A DNA stretch of 64,000 bases from Sutterella seckii (GTDB lineage Bacteria; Pseudomonadota; Gammaproteobacteria; Burkholderiales; Burkholderiaceae_F), in contig NZ_WEHX01000001.1 of NCBI RefSeq assembly GCF_009183815.1, forward strand, positions 1 to 64,000, in the 5' to 3' direction. A program made the position numbers and the translations under genes. Positions 1 through 9,143 of this stretch are shown in pieces. The notes under the pieces are model-generated. The model worked only from the letters and a program-made list of their open reading frames with translations, searched no databases and was not told the DNA's origin. Within the stretch, counting starts at the first letter, position 1. Every line of letters begins with the position of its first letter.

Positions 1-1
1 C

Positions 2-310
2 TATGTCGGGATGGGAAAACGCGAGGAATTCCAGACCGATAAGGAAGCAGAAAAGCGCTCGTACCGGATCAACCTGCGGCCTGGAGTTTTGAAAGGACGC
101 TCGGCTGAAGATCTTATCCGCAAAATCGAGCACTTCAAGTCCAGCGTCCGCTGCAAGGTTGAGCATGTCTTTGCGCGTGTGAAGCTTCAGATGTCGTACC
201 GCAAGACCCGGTATCGCGGCATTGCGAAGAATGCGCATCGCATCAATACGATGCTGGCGCTCTGCAATCTCTTCACTTTCGATTGTTACCTGAAGAGATT
301 GATGGCCTAA
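2..310 (+). CDS. IS5-family transposase, C-terminal fragment (5' end outside window)
   Basis: The reading frame is open to the left edge: codons for Y-V-G precede the first ATG at 11, so that ATG is internal. The fragment carries the C-terminal part of the RNase H-like DDE catalytic domain. The catalytic glutamate is most likely in the VEHVFARVK motif, followed by the family-typical R-Y-R-G-x-x-K-N and LCNLF segments. The protein would cut and join the IS ends during transposition. Whether the full gene is intact cannot be seen here; this part has no frameshift or early stop. Confidence 0.85.
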   Translation, partial: YVGMGKREEFQTDKEAEKRSYRINLRPGVLKGRSAEDLIRKIEHFKSSVRCKVEHVFARVKLQMSYRKTRYRGIAKNAHRINTMLALCNLFTFDCYLKRLMA

Positions 311-426
311 TTGTGCCTATATTGTGGAAATTTCCACTAAAAACATCATAAACTGCCAATTTTTAGACTGTAAACAACCGAATTTATGTGTTGGGTCCGG
401 ATTTTCCGGTTGCAGTCATAAAAATT

Positions 427-446
427 GGCACTTGCTCAGACCTTCC
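427..446 (-). repeat. terminal inverted repeat of the IS5-like element (right end)
   Basis: The sequence ggcacttgctcagaccttcc, read inward on the minus strand, begins GGAAGGT and resembles the IS5 consensus end. IS5 elements normally duplicate a 4-bp target; the four bases directly outside (447-450, ttta) would be that duplication and would include the parB stop codon. The left end is needed to confirm this. Confidence 0.6.
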
Positions 447-447
447 T

Positions 448-1326
448 TTATTTTCGAATGTGATCCACAATCCCTTGGAGCTGATCCAAGTTGGAGAATT
501 CAATCACAATTTTTCCCTTGCCTTTTGTATTGGCCGTGAGCTTTACAACGGCGCCTAGCGTCTCCGCCAGCGCCTCTTCAAGACGTTCGTTATCACGCGT
601 CTTGATCACTACCTTTTTCTGAGGCAGCGGCCCCTCAAGCAAACGCCGGACAAGATCTTCCGTCTGTCGCACAGAGAGACTGCGGGCAACCACAGTTTTG
701 GCTGTTGTGATCTGATCTGCCCCGGTAAGAGCGAGCAGGGCACGAGCGTGCCCCATCTCCAACTCTCCTTTCATGACCATGTCTTTCACTTCATCTGTGA
801 GGGACAACAGGCGAAGAAGATTGCTTGTAGCCGGCCGGGAACGGCCAATTGCCTTAGCGGCATCCTCATGCGTAAAGGAAAATTCGCTGATGAGCCGCTG
901 AAGACCCTGAGCCTCTTCGATCGGATTCAGGTTTTCCCGTTGGATGTTCTCAATCAGCCCAATGACGAGCGCATGCTCATCATCAACGTTCTGCAGAAGA
1001 ACCGGAACCTTTTCGAGCCCAGCGAGCTTTGCAGCACGCAGGCGACGTTCGCCAGCAAGAACCTCATAATCTCCGTCGTTCAGCGTGCGAACAAGAATAG
1101 GGCTGAGAAGCCCCTGTTCTCGAATTGAATCTGCCAATTCGCTGATAGACGCTTCGTCCATGCGCGTACGCGGCTGATAGCGCCCCGGATGAATATGAGC
1201 GGTCTCGATCTCCAGCAATCGACGCTCGCTTACAGCGTCATCCAGAGCATCAGGACCGACTTCCCCCATGAATAGGGCATCCAGACCGCGTCCAAGTCCT
1301 TTTTCTTTCTTTTTCACTGCATTCAC
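448..1326 (-). CDS. parB: chromosome partitioning protein ParB
   Basis: ParB is a CTP-dependent clamp that loads at parS and spreads on DNA to organise the origin region for ParA. In this 292-residue protein the N-terminus has the [10 protein letters not shown] motif (about residues 10-19), which stimulates ParA. It is followed by the CTP-binding motifs GERRLRA (about 92-98) and ENIQRENLN (about 126-134), a helix-turn-helix (about 150-176) and a C-terminal dimerisation region. The start is GTG, overlapping the parA stop as GTGA, so the two genes are translationally coupled. A matching parS lies at 36038-36053. The stop codon is immediately next to the IS end, so the native C-terminus or 3' UTR may have been altered. 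Confidence 0.95.
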   Translation of the reverse strand: MNAVKKKEKGLGRGLDALFMGEVGPDALDDAVSERRLLEIETAHIHPGRYQPRTRMDEASISELADSIREQGLLSPILVRTLNDGDYEVLAGERRLRAAKLAGLEKVPVLLQNVDDEHALVIGLIENIQRENLNPIEEAQGLQRLISEFSFTHEDAAKAIGRSRPATSNLLRLLSLTDEVKDMVMKGELEMGHARALLALTGADQITTAKTVVARSLSVRQTEDLVRRLLEGPLPQKKVVIKTRDNERLEEALAETLGAVVKLTANTKGKGKIVIEFSNLDQLQGIVDHIRK

Positions 1327-2105
1327 CCGTTTGTCTTTTTCGCTTCCATGCGGGAGATGATCTCGTCGGCGAATGCTTTATACGCCATGGCGCCTCGGCT
1401 GGACCGATCGTAGACCACCCCTGGCTTGCCATAACTTGGCGCTTCCGCGAGCCGAACGTTGCGAGGAATGATTGTATTGAAGACCTTATCCCCAAAATGC
1501 TTCTTGAGCTGTTCACTTACCTGTTGCTGAAGCGTAATTCTGGGGTCGAACATCACACGCAGAATGGAGATGATCCGCAGCCCGGGATTCTTTTCGTTAT
1601 GAACCCTGCGAATAGAAGCTACGAGGTCCGTAAGCCCTTCAAGCGCGAAGTATTCGCACTGCATCGGCACAATAACGCCGTTTGCGAAGCAGAGTGCATT
1701 AAGCGTAAGCATGGAAAGGCTTGGCGGACAATCGATCAGAATATAGTCATAGCGATCCATGACAGGTCCAAGCGTTTTCTTCAGTCTCTGATCTCGCTCC
1801 CGGATGCTGATGAGTTCAATTTCAGCGCCTGAAAGCTCACGATTAGCCGGAAGGACATCAAACCCGCCAGTTTCGCTGCGTCGAACGACATCGTCAAACG
1901 ACTTAAGCCCCAGAAGAAGCTGGTAAACAGAACATTCAATTTCCCGCTTATCGATCCCACAACCCATTGTGCCATTGCCCTGAGGATCGAGGTCGACAAG
2001 CAGCACCCGACGATCCCGGAGCGCTAGAGCAGCCGCAAGATTGACAGTTGTTGTGGTTTTGCCCACGCCGCCCTTCTGATTGGCAATACAGAAAACTTGA
2101 GCCAT
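1323..2105 (-). CDS. parA: chromosome partitioning ATPase ParA (Soj)
   Basis: This is a 260-residue Walker-type ATPase that binds DNA non-specifically as an ATP dimer and positions ParB-parS complexes. The deviant Walker A motif KGGVGKTT lies at residues 11-18. The LLVDLDPQGN segment (about 36-45) and DCPPSL (about 127) are the other nucleotide-binding signatures. The length is that of small chromosomal ParA proteins lacking the N-terminal HTH of plasmid forms. It overlaps parB by 4 bp. A GC-rich hairpin with a T-rich tail lies directly before the ATG and no obvious ribosome binding site is seen, which may mean control of translation or termination here. Confidence 0.96.
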   Translation of the reverse strand: MAQVFCIANQKGGVGKTTTTVNLAAALALRDRRVLLVDLDPQGNGTMGCGIDKREIECSVYQLLLGLKSFDDVVRRSETGGFDVLPANRELSGAEIELISIRERDQRLKKTLGPVMDRYDYILIDCPPSLSMLTLNALCFANGVIVPMQCEYFALEGLTDLVASIRRVHNEKNPGLRIISILRVMFDPRITLQQQVSEQLKKHFGDKVFNTIIPRNVRLAEAPSYGKPGVVYDRSSRGAMAYKAFADEIISRMEAKKTNG

Positions 2106-2107
2106 GA

Positions 2108-2153
2108 GAAATAAAAATCCCGCGGTCGGTCGTTATCAGGACTCTGGCCGCGG
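2108..2153 (-). terminator. terminator- or attenuator-like hairpin in the parA leader
   Basis: On the minus strand, CCGCGG (2153-2148 arm) pairs with CCGCGG (2125-2120 arm) across a roughly 20-nt loop and is followed by GATTTTTATTT just before the parA ATG. It could end the transcript arriving from marC, or act as a leader structure controlling parA. The loop is large and the stem only six strong pairs, so its strength is uncertain. Confidence 0.45.
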
Positions 2154-2220
2154 AAAATCACAAAAAGGTTAAAAAACAGCCCTTATTTTATAGAACAAGA
2201 CTATGACGTCTCGTTCCAGC

Positions 2221-2880
2221 TCATTTCTGACCAAGCTGGAGCCAAAGCTCGGAGAAGCCCTGCCAGAAGATCGACACGCCGAGGCAAATCAAAATAAAGG
2301 CAAAAATCCTCGCCAAGGCATCTGCACCGGCAGCACCAACCGATCGGCTGACGCGATCGCTGTATCGAAAACAGATCCAGATCACGAGGACGGTAGCCAA
2401 AATCGCAAGAATCGTTCCCCCTAAATTACTGGCGGTATAAGGGAGCGTGGTGCCGAGAGCCACCGTCACAGCGATGGCCCCCGGCCCCGTTGTAAGCGGC
2501 AGTGTAAACGGATAGAACGCCATTGCCTTCAGGCGAGAACGCGGCAATGCCAGAGGCGGCTCCTTGGAGCCTTCATCATGAGATGGAGCATTGAGCGCAT
2601 TCCAGCCGGCAGCAAACAGCACCAACCCGCCGGCACAGCGCAGAACACCGACGGAAATGCCGAAAAATCCCAGAATCAGATGCCCCGCAAAAAGGCACAC
2701 GACAAGGATGACAAAGGAAAAAATGGCAATGCGTCCAGCAACATAAGCCCGATCAGAATCAGAAAGATGACTCGACAGCGTCACAAAAAACATTGCGCCG
2801 CTGAACGGATTGATCACCGGAACGAGCGTTGTGAATGTATAGATGAAGGCGCTCAACAATGTAGCAGGAAGGAAATCCAT
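2221..2880 (-). CDS. MarC-family integral membrane protein
   Basis: This 219-residue protein has about six hydrophobic segments and begins with the family-typical stretch LVPVINPFSGAMFFV (about residues 17-31). A second conserved region, PLTTGPGAIAVTVALGT, lies around 126-142. MarC/YhgN proteins are inner-membrane proteins of uncertain function; the older link to multiple antibiotic resistance was not upheld. The gene sits 12 bp after rsmG and 115 bp before parA, so it splits the usual rsmG-parA-parB junction. It is probably co-transcribed with the mnmE-mnmG-rsmG genes. The start ATG at 2880 is the first in the frame. Confidence 0.88.
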   Translation of the reverse strand: MDFLPATLLSAFIYTFTTLVPVINPFSGAMFFVTLSSHLSDSDRAYVAGRIAIFSFVILVVCLFAGHLILGFFGISVGVLRCAGGLVLFAAGWNALNAPSHDEGSKEPPLALPRSRLKAMAFYPFTLPLTTGPGAIAVTVALGTTLPYTASNLGGTILAILATVLVIWICFRYSDRVSRSVGAAGADALARIFAFILICLGVSIFWQGFSELWLQLGQK

Positions 2881-2892
2881 TCTTTTTCATCT

Positions 2893-3540
2893 CTATAAGG
2901 ACTGAGACAGCACTATCAAATGCCGGACTTCTTCAAGACCAGGAACATGAATCGGCTCAAGCATTTCAACAGTTATGCCATTAGGAAGCGCTGCGATCTC
3001 CTCTTCTGTTTTTGCACCTTTCATGGCGAGCCAACGGCCCCCTGGAGAAAGAAGAGGGCGAGTCAGCGTAACAAAGTCGGAGAGAGAAGCAAAAGCCCGG
3101 CTCGTAATCATGTCCCATTCACCCTGGAGTTTTTCCACCCGAGAGTGTCGTGCACGCAAGTTTTTCAGGCCCAGCTCAATCGCTGCCTGATTTACGAATG
3201 CCACTTTCTTCCCTACAGCATCAACGCCCGTGACTTCCAGATCCGGGCGAAGAATAGCTACCGGCACCGATGGCAGCCCGCCTCCGCAGCCGACATCGAG
3301 AATATTTTTAGCATCCGGCGCTACACGCCCCAGCCATGGCACCAGCGCAGCTGAATCGAGCAGATGGTGAGTGAGCACCTCTTCTGGTCTGCGAATCGCC
3401 GTCAGGTTGTAAACACGATTCCACTTCAGGAGAAGCTCTGCATAGCCTAAGAATGAATGGATTATGTTGTCATCGACAGGCAGGCCTTCAGCCTCCAGTC
3501 CGGCACGGAGCTGGGAACTATCAATTGCAATTGAATTCAT
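2893..3540 (-). CDS. rsmG: 16S rRNA (guanine527-N7)-methyltransferase RsmG
   Basis: RsmG (GidB) methylates N7 of G527 in 16S rRNA using S-adenosylmethionine; loss gives low-level streptomycin resistance in several bacteria. The Rossmann SAM-binding motif is ILDVGCGGGLPSVPVAI, and the family N-terminal block KWNRVYNLTAIRRPEEVLTHH precedes it. I start at ATG 3540 (M-N-S-I-A-I-D), giving 215 residues and a 25-bp gap to mnmG. The open frame continues up to a GTG at 3591 that would overlap mnmG by 26 bp. Neither start has a strong ribosome binding site, so the start is moderately sure; the function is firm. Confidence 0.93.
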   Translation of the reverse strand: MNSIAIDSSQLRAGLEAEGLPVDDNIIHSFLGYAELLLKWNRVYNLTAIRRPEEVLTHHLLDSAALVPWLGRVAPDAKNILDVGCGGGLPSVPVAILRPDLEVTGVDAVGKKVAFVNQAAIELGLKNLRARHSRVEKLQGEWDMITSRAFASLSDFVTLTRPLLSPGGRWLAMKGAKTEEEIAALPNGITVEMLEPIHVPGLEEVRHLIVLSQSL

Positions 3541-3565
3541 TGGAGAAGCATTCCGAAGAAGCACT

Positions 3566-5512
3566 TTATTTTCCAGCCGCCGGCCGATCACCCGGCACTG
3601 AGCCCTTATCCCGCTGATAGTAATAGCGGCGCTTTAAGTGAACAAGCAGAAGCGCCACTGCTGCAGGCGTCACCCCGGAGACGCGGGATGCCTGACCAAG
3701 CGTTTCCGGTCTTGCCGCTTTGAGCTTCTGTCGAACCTCAAAAGAAAGCCCCGTCACCGCGTCATAGTCCATAGCATCCGGGATTGCCAGCGTTTCATTG
3801 GCAAGAGCTTTTTCGATTTCATCCTTCTGCCGCTCAACATACCCGGCATACTTCACTTCAACTTCAACCTGAGCCTTCTCGACCTCATTGAGCTCAGAAA
3901 AATCCGCAGCCAGAGTGCCGTCCGTACGTCGAAGTGTCGCCAAATCGGACATCCGAACATTCGGTCTCGCAAGCAAGCTCCTGAGAGGATATTCCCGCTC
4001 AATCGAGGTTCCCAGCACGCGCTCCGCCTCTGCTGCGGCAATGATCTTGGGATTCACCCAGGTATCCTTGAGCATTTCTAAAGCTCTTTGCACCCGCTCA
4101 GTTTTTCGATTGAAGTACTCCCAGCGCAGATCGTCTACCAGGCCCAGACGGCGGCCGGTCGGCGTAAGACGGGCATCAGCATTATCCTCGCGCAGAGAAA
4201 GCCTATATTCCGCACGGCTTGTAAACATGCGGTAAGGCTCCGTAACGCCCTTTGTTGTCAGATCATCCACCATAACGCCGAGGTAGGCTTCATCGCGGCG
4301 TGGCGTCCAGCCTTCATCTCCCCTAGCGTAAAGCGCTGCATTCAGACCAGCCAGAATTCCCTGTGCAGCCGCCTCTTCATAGCCGGTTGTGCCGTTAATC
4401 TGCCCGGCAAAAAAGAGTCCCGGCATTGCCTTGGTCTCCAGCGTACGCTTAAGCCCGCGCGGATCGTAGTAATCGTATTCAATGGCATAGCCCGGACGAA
4501 TGAGATGAGCATTCTCAAGCCCCGGCATCATCCTGACCATGCGGTACTGCACGTCAAATGGGAGACTCGTAGAAATGCCGTTTGGATAAAACTCCTGAAC
4601 GTCAAGTCCTTCAGGCTCAAGGAACACCTGATGGCTATCCTTCGAAGCAAAACGCTTGACCTTGTCCTCAATCGAAGGGCAGTAACGAGGGCCTACCCCC
4701 TGGATCACTCCGGCATACATCGGCGAACGGTCGAGGTTGGCCAGGATGAGCTCATGCATCTCCTTCGTTGTGCGCGTGATCCAGCAGGGCATCTGCCTTG
4801 GGTGCGAATTTGCCGGGCGAATCAGCGAAAAATCCGGAACGGGATCCAAATCCCCCCACTGCTCCTCGCAGCGGCTGAAATCAATTGAACGACCATCGAT
4901 TCGAGCAGGCGTCCCTGTTTTCAGGCGCCCCTGCGGCATACCAAGTTCCTTCAGGCGCTCAGCGAGCCTGACGCTCGCAGGATCTCCCATGCGTCCCGCC
5001 TGATAATGCTCCAGCCCGATATGCACCAGACCATTAAGGAAAGTGCCGGAGCAAATAACTACAGAACGCGAGTGAAACCGTATCCCTGTCTGCGTGACTA
5101 CGCCGCGAGCTTCACCGTTTTCGACGATCAAATCATCGGCCGCCATCTGGAATACGGTAAGGTTTTGCTGCGCCTCAATGCGCCTGCGCATCTCCCGCCG
5201 ATAAAGCTGCCGGTCAATCTGCGCGCGCGTTGCGTGTACAGCCGCACCTTTAGAGCTATTCAGAATACGGAACTGAATGCCTGCGGCATCTGTCACCTGA
5301 GCCATGGCTCCGCCCAGAGCATCAAGTTCTTTAACGAGGTGTCCCTTGCCGATGCCACCGATCGATGGATTGCAGGAAAGCTGCCCGACAGTGTCGAGAT
5401 TATGCGTAATAAGAAGAGTCTTTCGTCCCATGCGCGCAGCAGCAAGCGCAGCTTCAGCACCCGCATGTCCGCAACCGACGACGATGACCTCGTAGCTTTC
5501 TGGGTATTCCAT
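3566..5512 (-). CDS. mnmG: tRNA uridine-5-carboxymethylaminomethyl modification enzyme MnmG (GidA)
   Basis: MnmG is the FAD-dependent partner of MnmE; together they install the (carboxymethyl)aminomethyl group at C5 of wobble uridine 34 in several tRNAs. The dinucleotide-binding motif [12 protein letters not shown] lies at residues 11-22, and the conserved [16 protein letters not shown] segment follows near residue 45. The C-terminal MnmE-binding helical domain is present. I chose ATG 5512 (M-E-Y-P-E-S-Y), giving 648 residues, because the frame upstream to 5647 codes low-complexity Ser-rich sequence overlapping mnmE. The gap to mnmE is 25 bp. Confidence 0.95.
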   Translation of the reverse strand: MEYPESYEVIVVGCGHAGAEAALAAARMGRKTLLITHNLDTVGQLSCNPSIGGIGKGHLVKELDALGGAMAQVTDAAGIQFRILNSSKGAAVHATRAQIDRQLYRREMRRRIEAQQNLTVFQMAADDLIVENGEARGVVTQTGIRFHSRSVVICSGTFLNGLVHIGLEHYQAGRMGDPASVRLAERLKELGMPQGRLKTGTPARIDGRSIDFSRCEEQWGDLDPVPDFSLIRPANSHPRQMPCWITRTTKEMHELILANLDRSPMYAGVIQGVGPRYCPSIEDKVKRFASKDSHQVFLEPEGLDVQEFYPNGISTSLPFDVQYRMVRMMPGLENAHLIRPGYAIEYDYYDPRGLKRTLETKAMPGLFFAGQINGTTGYEEAAAQGILAGLNAALYARGDEGWTPRRDEAYLGVMVDDLTTKGVTEPYRMFTSRAEYRLSLREDNADARLTPTGRRLGLVDDLRWEYFNRKTERVQRALEMLKDTWVNPKIIAAAEAERVLGTSIEREYPLRSLLARPNVRMSDLATLRRTDGTLAADFSELNEVEKAQVEVEVKYAGYVERQKDEIEKALANETLAIPDAMDYDAVTGLSFEVRQKLKAARPETLGQASRVSGVTPAAVALLLVHLKRRYYYQRDKGSVPGDRPAAGK

Positions 5513-5537
5513 AGCTTTCAAATCCAGAGTCTTTGAC

Positions 5538-6923
5538 TCACTTGCCGATGCAGAATCGGCTGAAGATGATGTCGAGGAGTCCTTCCGCATCCATCTCCCC
5601 AAGGATTTCTCCAAGGGAACGGCCAGCAAGGCGCAGCTCTTCGGCAAGGAGCTCCATCATACCGAAGCCGCTGTCGGCAATCTCCAGGGCTTTGCGGATG
5701 TGAAGGCCTGCGCAGCGCAAGCATTCGAGATGACGTTCGCGCGCAAGAAACACCTCTTCGGTGCCTCCCGCCATATCGGAAAGGTCGAGAACTCTCGATT
5801 TCAATTCCTCGAGTCCGGCGCCTGTTTTAGCTGAAATTGCAATGGCGCCCTTTGTTTGCAGTTCGTTGAGAACGCTTTCCGAAGCCAGATCGCACTTATT
5901 GGCAATATGGAGAACCGGAGTTCCGGAACGGACCGTCTCTTCGACGCGTTTTAATGCATCGCCATCGTCCGCCACGCGCCCCGAAGCATCAGACAGCGCC
6001 AGGACAATATCAGCTTCCTTAAGGGCCTGCAGCGAGCGCTCGATGCCTTTCGATTCAACCACATCTGTCGTATCGCGCAGACCTGCCGTGTCCACGATGC
6101 GAAGCGGTACGCCGTTAAATGCCGTCCAGTGCTCGATCCTGTCCCGCGTAGTCCCGGCAATGTCCGTCACAATGGCAATTTCCTCTCCGGCCAGCGCATT
6201 GAGCAGACTCGATTTGCCAACATTTGGCGCGCCGACAAGAGCAACAGTGAGCCCCTCTGCAAGCACTGCACCTTTACGCGCAGTCTTCAGAAGTTCATCT
6301 ATGCGGCTTGCTGCAGTTGCCATTCTTTGGATGATTTCATCCGCCATCAAGTCGTCGAGTTCTTCTTCAGGAAAATCTAGCTGCGCTTCCGTGAGCGCCC
6401 GCGCTTCATCCAAAAGACTTCCAACGGCATGAATGCGTCTGGAGAAGTCGCCGGAAAGGGAGCGGGCAGCTGCCTGCGCCGAAGCCTCGCTCACTGCATC
6501 AATCAAACCGCTCACGGCTTCAGCCTGTGCGAGATCGATGCGTCCGTTAAGAAAAGCTCGTTTGGTGAATTCGCCGGGCTCTGCAATGCGAATGCCGATA
6601 AAGGCAAGCTTTTCAAGAACAGACCGCAGAATCAGCCTGAGAAGCATTGGCCCGCCGTGAGCCTGAATTTCCAATACAGTTTCTCCGGTATAACTTGCCG
6701 GAGCGGGGAAATAAAGGACTATGGCCCGATCAAGCAAAGCTCCTTTAGCATCCGTTACATCAAGAAGATGCGCATGCCTTGGCTCCAGCAAAACGCCGGG
6801 GAAAAGCGTGCTGAGCACTACATCCGCATGATGGGCGGGCACGGAAAGACGCACTACGCCGATTGCGCCGCGTCCGGCAGCCGTCGCGATAGCGACGATG
6901 GGAGTTTTGTCATTGAGCTGCAT
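5538..6923 (-). CDS. mnmE: tRNA modification GTPase MnmE (TrmE)
   Basis: MnmE is a GTPase that binds tetrahydrofolate and works with MnmG on wobble uridine modification. The N-terminal folate-binding domain begins [17 protein letters not shown]. The G domain has GAPNVGKSS (G1), DIAGTTRD (G2), DTAGLRDT (G3) and NKCD (G4). The protein ends in the catalytic C-x-G-K tail (CIGK). ATG 6923 is preferred over ATG 6932 and the far 6989 start because an AGAAGAG-type ribosome binding site lies about 9 bp before it. The resulting 461 residues match the family. The gene begins the mnmE-mnmG-rsmG-marC run and diverges from a small membrane protein gene. Confidence 0.95.
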   Translation of the reverse strand: MQLNDKTPIVAIATAAGRGAIGVVRLSVPAHHADVVLSTLFPGVLLEPRHAHLLDVTDAKGALLDRAIVLYFPAPASYTGETVLEIQAHGGPMLLRLILRSVLEKLAFIGIRIAEPGEFTKRAFLNGRIDLAQAEAVSGLIDAVSEASAQAAARSLSGDFSRRIHAVGSLLDEARALTEAQLDFPEEELDDLMADEIIQRMATAASRIDELLKTARKGAVLAEGLTVALVGAPNVGKSSLLNALAGEEIAIVTDIAGTTRDRIEHWTAFNGVPLRIVDTAGLRDTTDVVESKGIERSLQALKEADIVLALSDASGRVADDGDALKRVEETVRSGTPVLHIANKCDLASESVLNELQTKGAIAISAKTGAGLEELKSRVLDLSDMAGGTEEVFLARERHLECLRCAGLHIRKALEIADSGFGMMELLAEELRLAGRSLGEILGEMDAEGLLDIIFSRFCIGK

Positions 6924-6987
6924 ATGGCACATCTCTTCTTTTTTAGAATGCAGAGGGCGATTCAACCTCAACAAGGCACTTAATCTC

Positions 6988-7320
6988 ATGTCGCTTCAGG
7001 ATCCTCGTTCCTCCCGGCGCGGACAATTTTTCGGCTCTGCGCTTGCCGGCGTCTGCACTGCAGTCATTCTCTCCGTTCCGGCCTCAGCCTATACGGCCCG
7101 TTTTTTTGGGGACAGCTATGAAACCAGATCCTTAATCTACTGCGGCTTCATGCTGTGGGTGGTCTGCGGGGCGATCGCCGTTTTTGCCAAAACCTGGAAG
7201 ACGGAGGAGAACCGGCTTTCATTCAGAAGAATTTTCCTCTGGTTTGCCTCAGTCTGGCTCTGGCCGCTTCTGCTGGCAGCCTCGTCTCTGAATTCGAAAA
7301 AAACTTTCGTAAATAAATGA
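6988..7320 (+). CDS. small membrane protein, function unknown
   Basis: I do not recognise this 110-residue protein. Starting at ATG 6988 (M-S-L-Q-D-P-R-S), it shows three hydrophobic segments: about residues 14-34, 47-67 and 82-100. Short basic or polar stretches separate them, so it is probably an inner-membrane protein. The frame runs open further upstream to 6898 but there it overlaps mnmE, so the later start is preferred; AAGG lies about 11 bp before it. It is transcribed away from mnmE and toward yidC, with a strong two-way hairpin after its stop. It is the only plus-strand gene in the first 10 kb apart from the transposase. Confidence 0.6.
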   Translation: MSLQDPRSSRRGQFFGSALAGVCTAVILSVPASAYTARFFGDSYETRSLIYCGFMLWVVCGAIAVFAKTWKTEENRLSFRRIFLWFASVWLWPLLLAASSLNSKKTFVNK

Positions 7321-7321
7321 A

Positions 7322-7362
7322 GGCCGGGCGGCTCTTTCTTTGAAAGAGCTTCTCGCCCGGCC
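7322..7362. terminator. bidirectional terminator between small membrane protein gene and yidC
   Basis: A 9-bp GC-rich outer stem (7322-7330 with 7354-7362) encloses an 8-bp inner stem (7331-7338 with 7342-7349) closed by a TTT loop, with a 4-nt bulge on one side. It starts 2 bp after the plus-strand stop. Read on the minus strand it is followed by TTCATTTATTT, so it most likely ends yidC transcripts as well. Confidence 0.7.
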
Positions 7363-7375
7363 GACTTGTCAACGA

Positions 7376-7400
7376 ACTTGGCGCGTCAGGAGCGCCAAGT
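7376..7400. repeat. second inverted repeat downstream of yidC
   Basis: Perfect 9-bp arms acttggcgc and gcgccaagt are separated by 7 nt, directly after the yidC stop. There is no T-run, so it may be an mRNA-stabilising stem or the first half of a double terminator with 7322-7362. Confidence 0.5.
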
Positions 7401-7409
7401 CGCGGCTAC

Positions 7410-9113
7410 TTATTTCTGCTTTGCCAGCCGCTTCGCGCGTTCTTCGGCGATCGTCTTGTTGATCCACCACTGCTGAGCAATAGAAAGAATATTGTTCGTA
7501 AGCCAGTAGAGAACCAAACCTGCAGCGAAGATGAAGAACATCACCGAGAAAACGACCGGCATGATGTACATCACTTTTGCCTGCGTCGGATCAGTAGGCT
7601 TCGGATTGAGGAAGATCTGCAGGAACATGGTGATTGCCATCAGGAGAGGCAACACAAACCAAGGATCAGGCATCGCAAGATCGTGCACCCAGAAGATCCA
7701 CGGAGCCCCGCGCAGCTCCACTGAGCCCTGAAGAACCCAGTAGAGAGCGAGAAACACGGGAATCTGCAGCATGATCGGAAGGCACCCGCCAATCGGATTG
7801 ATCTTCTCCGTGCGATAGAGTTCCATCATCGCCTGGTTGAGGCGCTGCTTGTCATCCTTGTATTTTTCCTGAAGCGCCTTCATGCGAGGCGTCACTTCCT
7901 TCATGCGGGCCATCGAGCGATAGCCGGCAGCCGAAATCGGATAGAGCACAGCCTTCACAATGCAGGTGAGAAGCACAATTGCCCAGCCCCAGTTGCCGAC
8001 GATCCCATAGAGGAAGTCCAGCAGCCAATAGATCGGCTTCGCGAGGAAAGTAAGCCAGCCGTAATCAACAACCAGCTCAAGCCCGGGAGCAAGCTGCTCA
8101 AGTCGAGCCTGTTCCTGAGGACCGGAGTAGAAAGTTGCGCGATCCGTCACGGAGGCTCCCGGAGCAATTTCCTTCATGGAAACCAGGGTGCCGATAGCGT
8201 AGAGATCCTTAGAGACTTCACGGGCGTAATTCTGACGGGATTCACCCTGCGACGGAATCCAGGCACTCACGAAATGGTGCTGCACCATTGCGAGCCAACC
8301 GTTATCGGTTTTCTCTACAAAGGACGCATCCTTATCGTGAATATCGGAAAAATCGAGCTTCTGGAAGTTTTCTTCACTCGTATAGAAAGCCGGTCCAGTA
8401 AACGTCGAATACATCGAGCTTTCGCCTGCAGGCTTGCTCGAGTCGCGCGTGATCTGATAGTAAATCTGGGGGGAAACAGCCTTTTCAGTCTGATTCGTAA
8501 CGGTCGTGGAGACATCCATGCCGTAATAGCCGCGCTTGAAGGAATAGGTCTTTGTAACCTTAACTCCGCCCTTGTCTGCTTCAAAGACAACATCAAGCTT
8601 GTCGGAACCATCCATGGAAAGCGACTTGCTCACCAGCTTGAACTCATCGGCATGCGTCGGATAGTCGCCGCCCACAAGCCCGCTCTGCGCCATGTAGGTA
8701 TGCGCGCCCTGAACATTAAGAAGCTTGACGTTGCCGAGATCATCAGCAGGCTTGCGGCCGAGAATCATGCCGGCAAGACCCACTTCAGTCCAGTCCGCCT
8801 GCTGCGGGAAGAGAAGCATCTCCGTACCAATTACACGGGCCCCCTGAAGATCAAACGTGACCTTCATTCGATCCGTAGTAACGACCACCGGTTCCTTGAC
8901 CGGAGTTGCCGCGGCCTGAACTTCAACAGCCCTTGCATCCTGAGCCGGAGCAGGAATATCCGCTGCACCCGCACTCTGCGAGGCTTCAACAGTCTCTTCA
9001 GGAGCAGCAAAGAAAGACTTCCCGCCCTTATAGACTTGATAATTGTCCCAAAGCATGAAAAGCGATCCGAAAAGGATCACCCACAAAAGGGCACGCTGAA
9101 CTTCTCTTCCCAT
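7410..9113 (-). CDS. yidC: membrane protein insertase YidC
   Basis: YidC inserts and folds inner-membrane proteins, alone or with SecYEG. The 567-residue protein has an N-terminal membrane anchor (about residues 7-25), a Pro/Ala-rich linker and a large periplasmic domain as in gram-negative YidC. Its C-terminal insertase core is marked by KPIYWLLDFLYGIVGNWGWA and PIGGCLPIMLQIPVFLALYW. It ends with a basic cytoplasmic tail. It lies 30 bp after yidD in the rpmH-rnpA-yidD-yidC run, and two hairpins follow it. Confidence 0.97.
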   Translation of the reverse strand: MGREVQRALLWVILFGSLFMLWDNYQVYKGGKSFFAAPEETVEASQSAGAADIPAPAQDARAVEVQAAATPVKEPVVVTTDRMKVTFDLQGARVIGTEMLLFPQQADWTEVGLAGMILGRKPADDLGNVKLLNVQGAHTYMAQSGLVGGDYPTHADEFKLVSKSLSMDGSDKLDVVFEADKGGVKVTKTYSFKRGYYGMDVSTTVTNQTEKAVSPQIYYQITRDSSKPAGESSMYSTFTGPAFYTSEENFQKLDFSDIHDKDASFVEKTDNGWLAMVQHHFVSAWIPSQGESRQNYAREVSKDLYAIGTLVSMKEIAPGASVTDRATFYSGPQEQARLEQLAPGLELVVDYGWLTFLAKPIYWLLDFLYGIVGNWGWAIVLLTCIVKAVLYPISAAGYRSMARMKEVTPRMKALQEKYKDDKQRLNQAMMELYRTEKINPIGGCLPIMLQIPVFLALYWVLQGSVELRGAPWIFWVHDLAMPDPWFVLPLLMAITMFLQIFLNPKPTDPTQAKVMYIMPVVFSVMFFIFAAGLVLYWLTNNILSIAQQWWINKTIAEERAKRLAKQK

Positions 9114-9143
9114 AAAGCTCTCTTGGATTGAGTTAGGGGTAAT

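Larger units (their letters stand above)
1..446 (+). mobile_element. IS5-family insertion sequence, right-hand part only
   Basis: The window opens inside an insertion sequence. It holds the C-terminal third of a DDE transposase, about 115 bp of non-coding tail and a terminal repeat. The outer end, read inward from 446 on the minus strand, is GGAAGGTCTGAGCAAGTGCC; it resembles the IS5 terminal repeat, which begins GGAAGGTGCGAACAAG. The left end is outside the window, so element length and target duplication cannot be checked. The element stops one base before the parB stop codon. Assignment to IS5 family is firm from the transposase; the subgroup is not determined. Confidence 0.8.

Noticed and set aside
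324-539. Plus-strand open frame across the IS end and parB 3' end
   Set aside because: It spans the IS boundary and is antisense to parB; no protein-like composition.
4088-4888. Plus-strand open frame of 266 codons
   Set aside because: Antisense shadow of mnmG.
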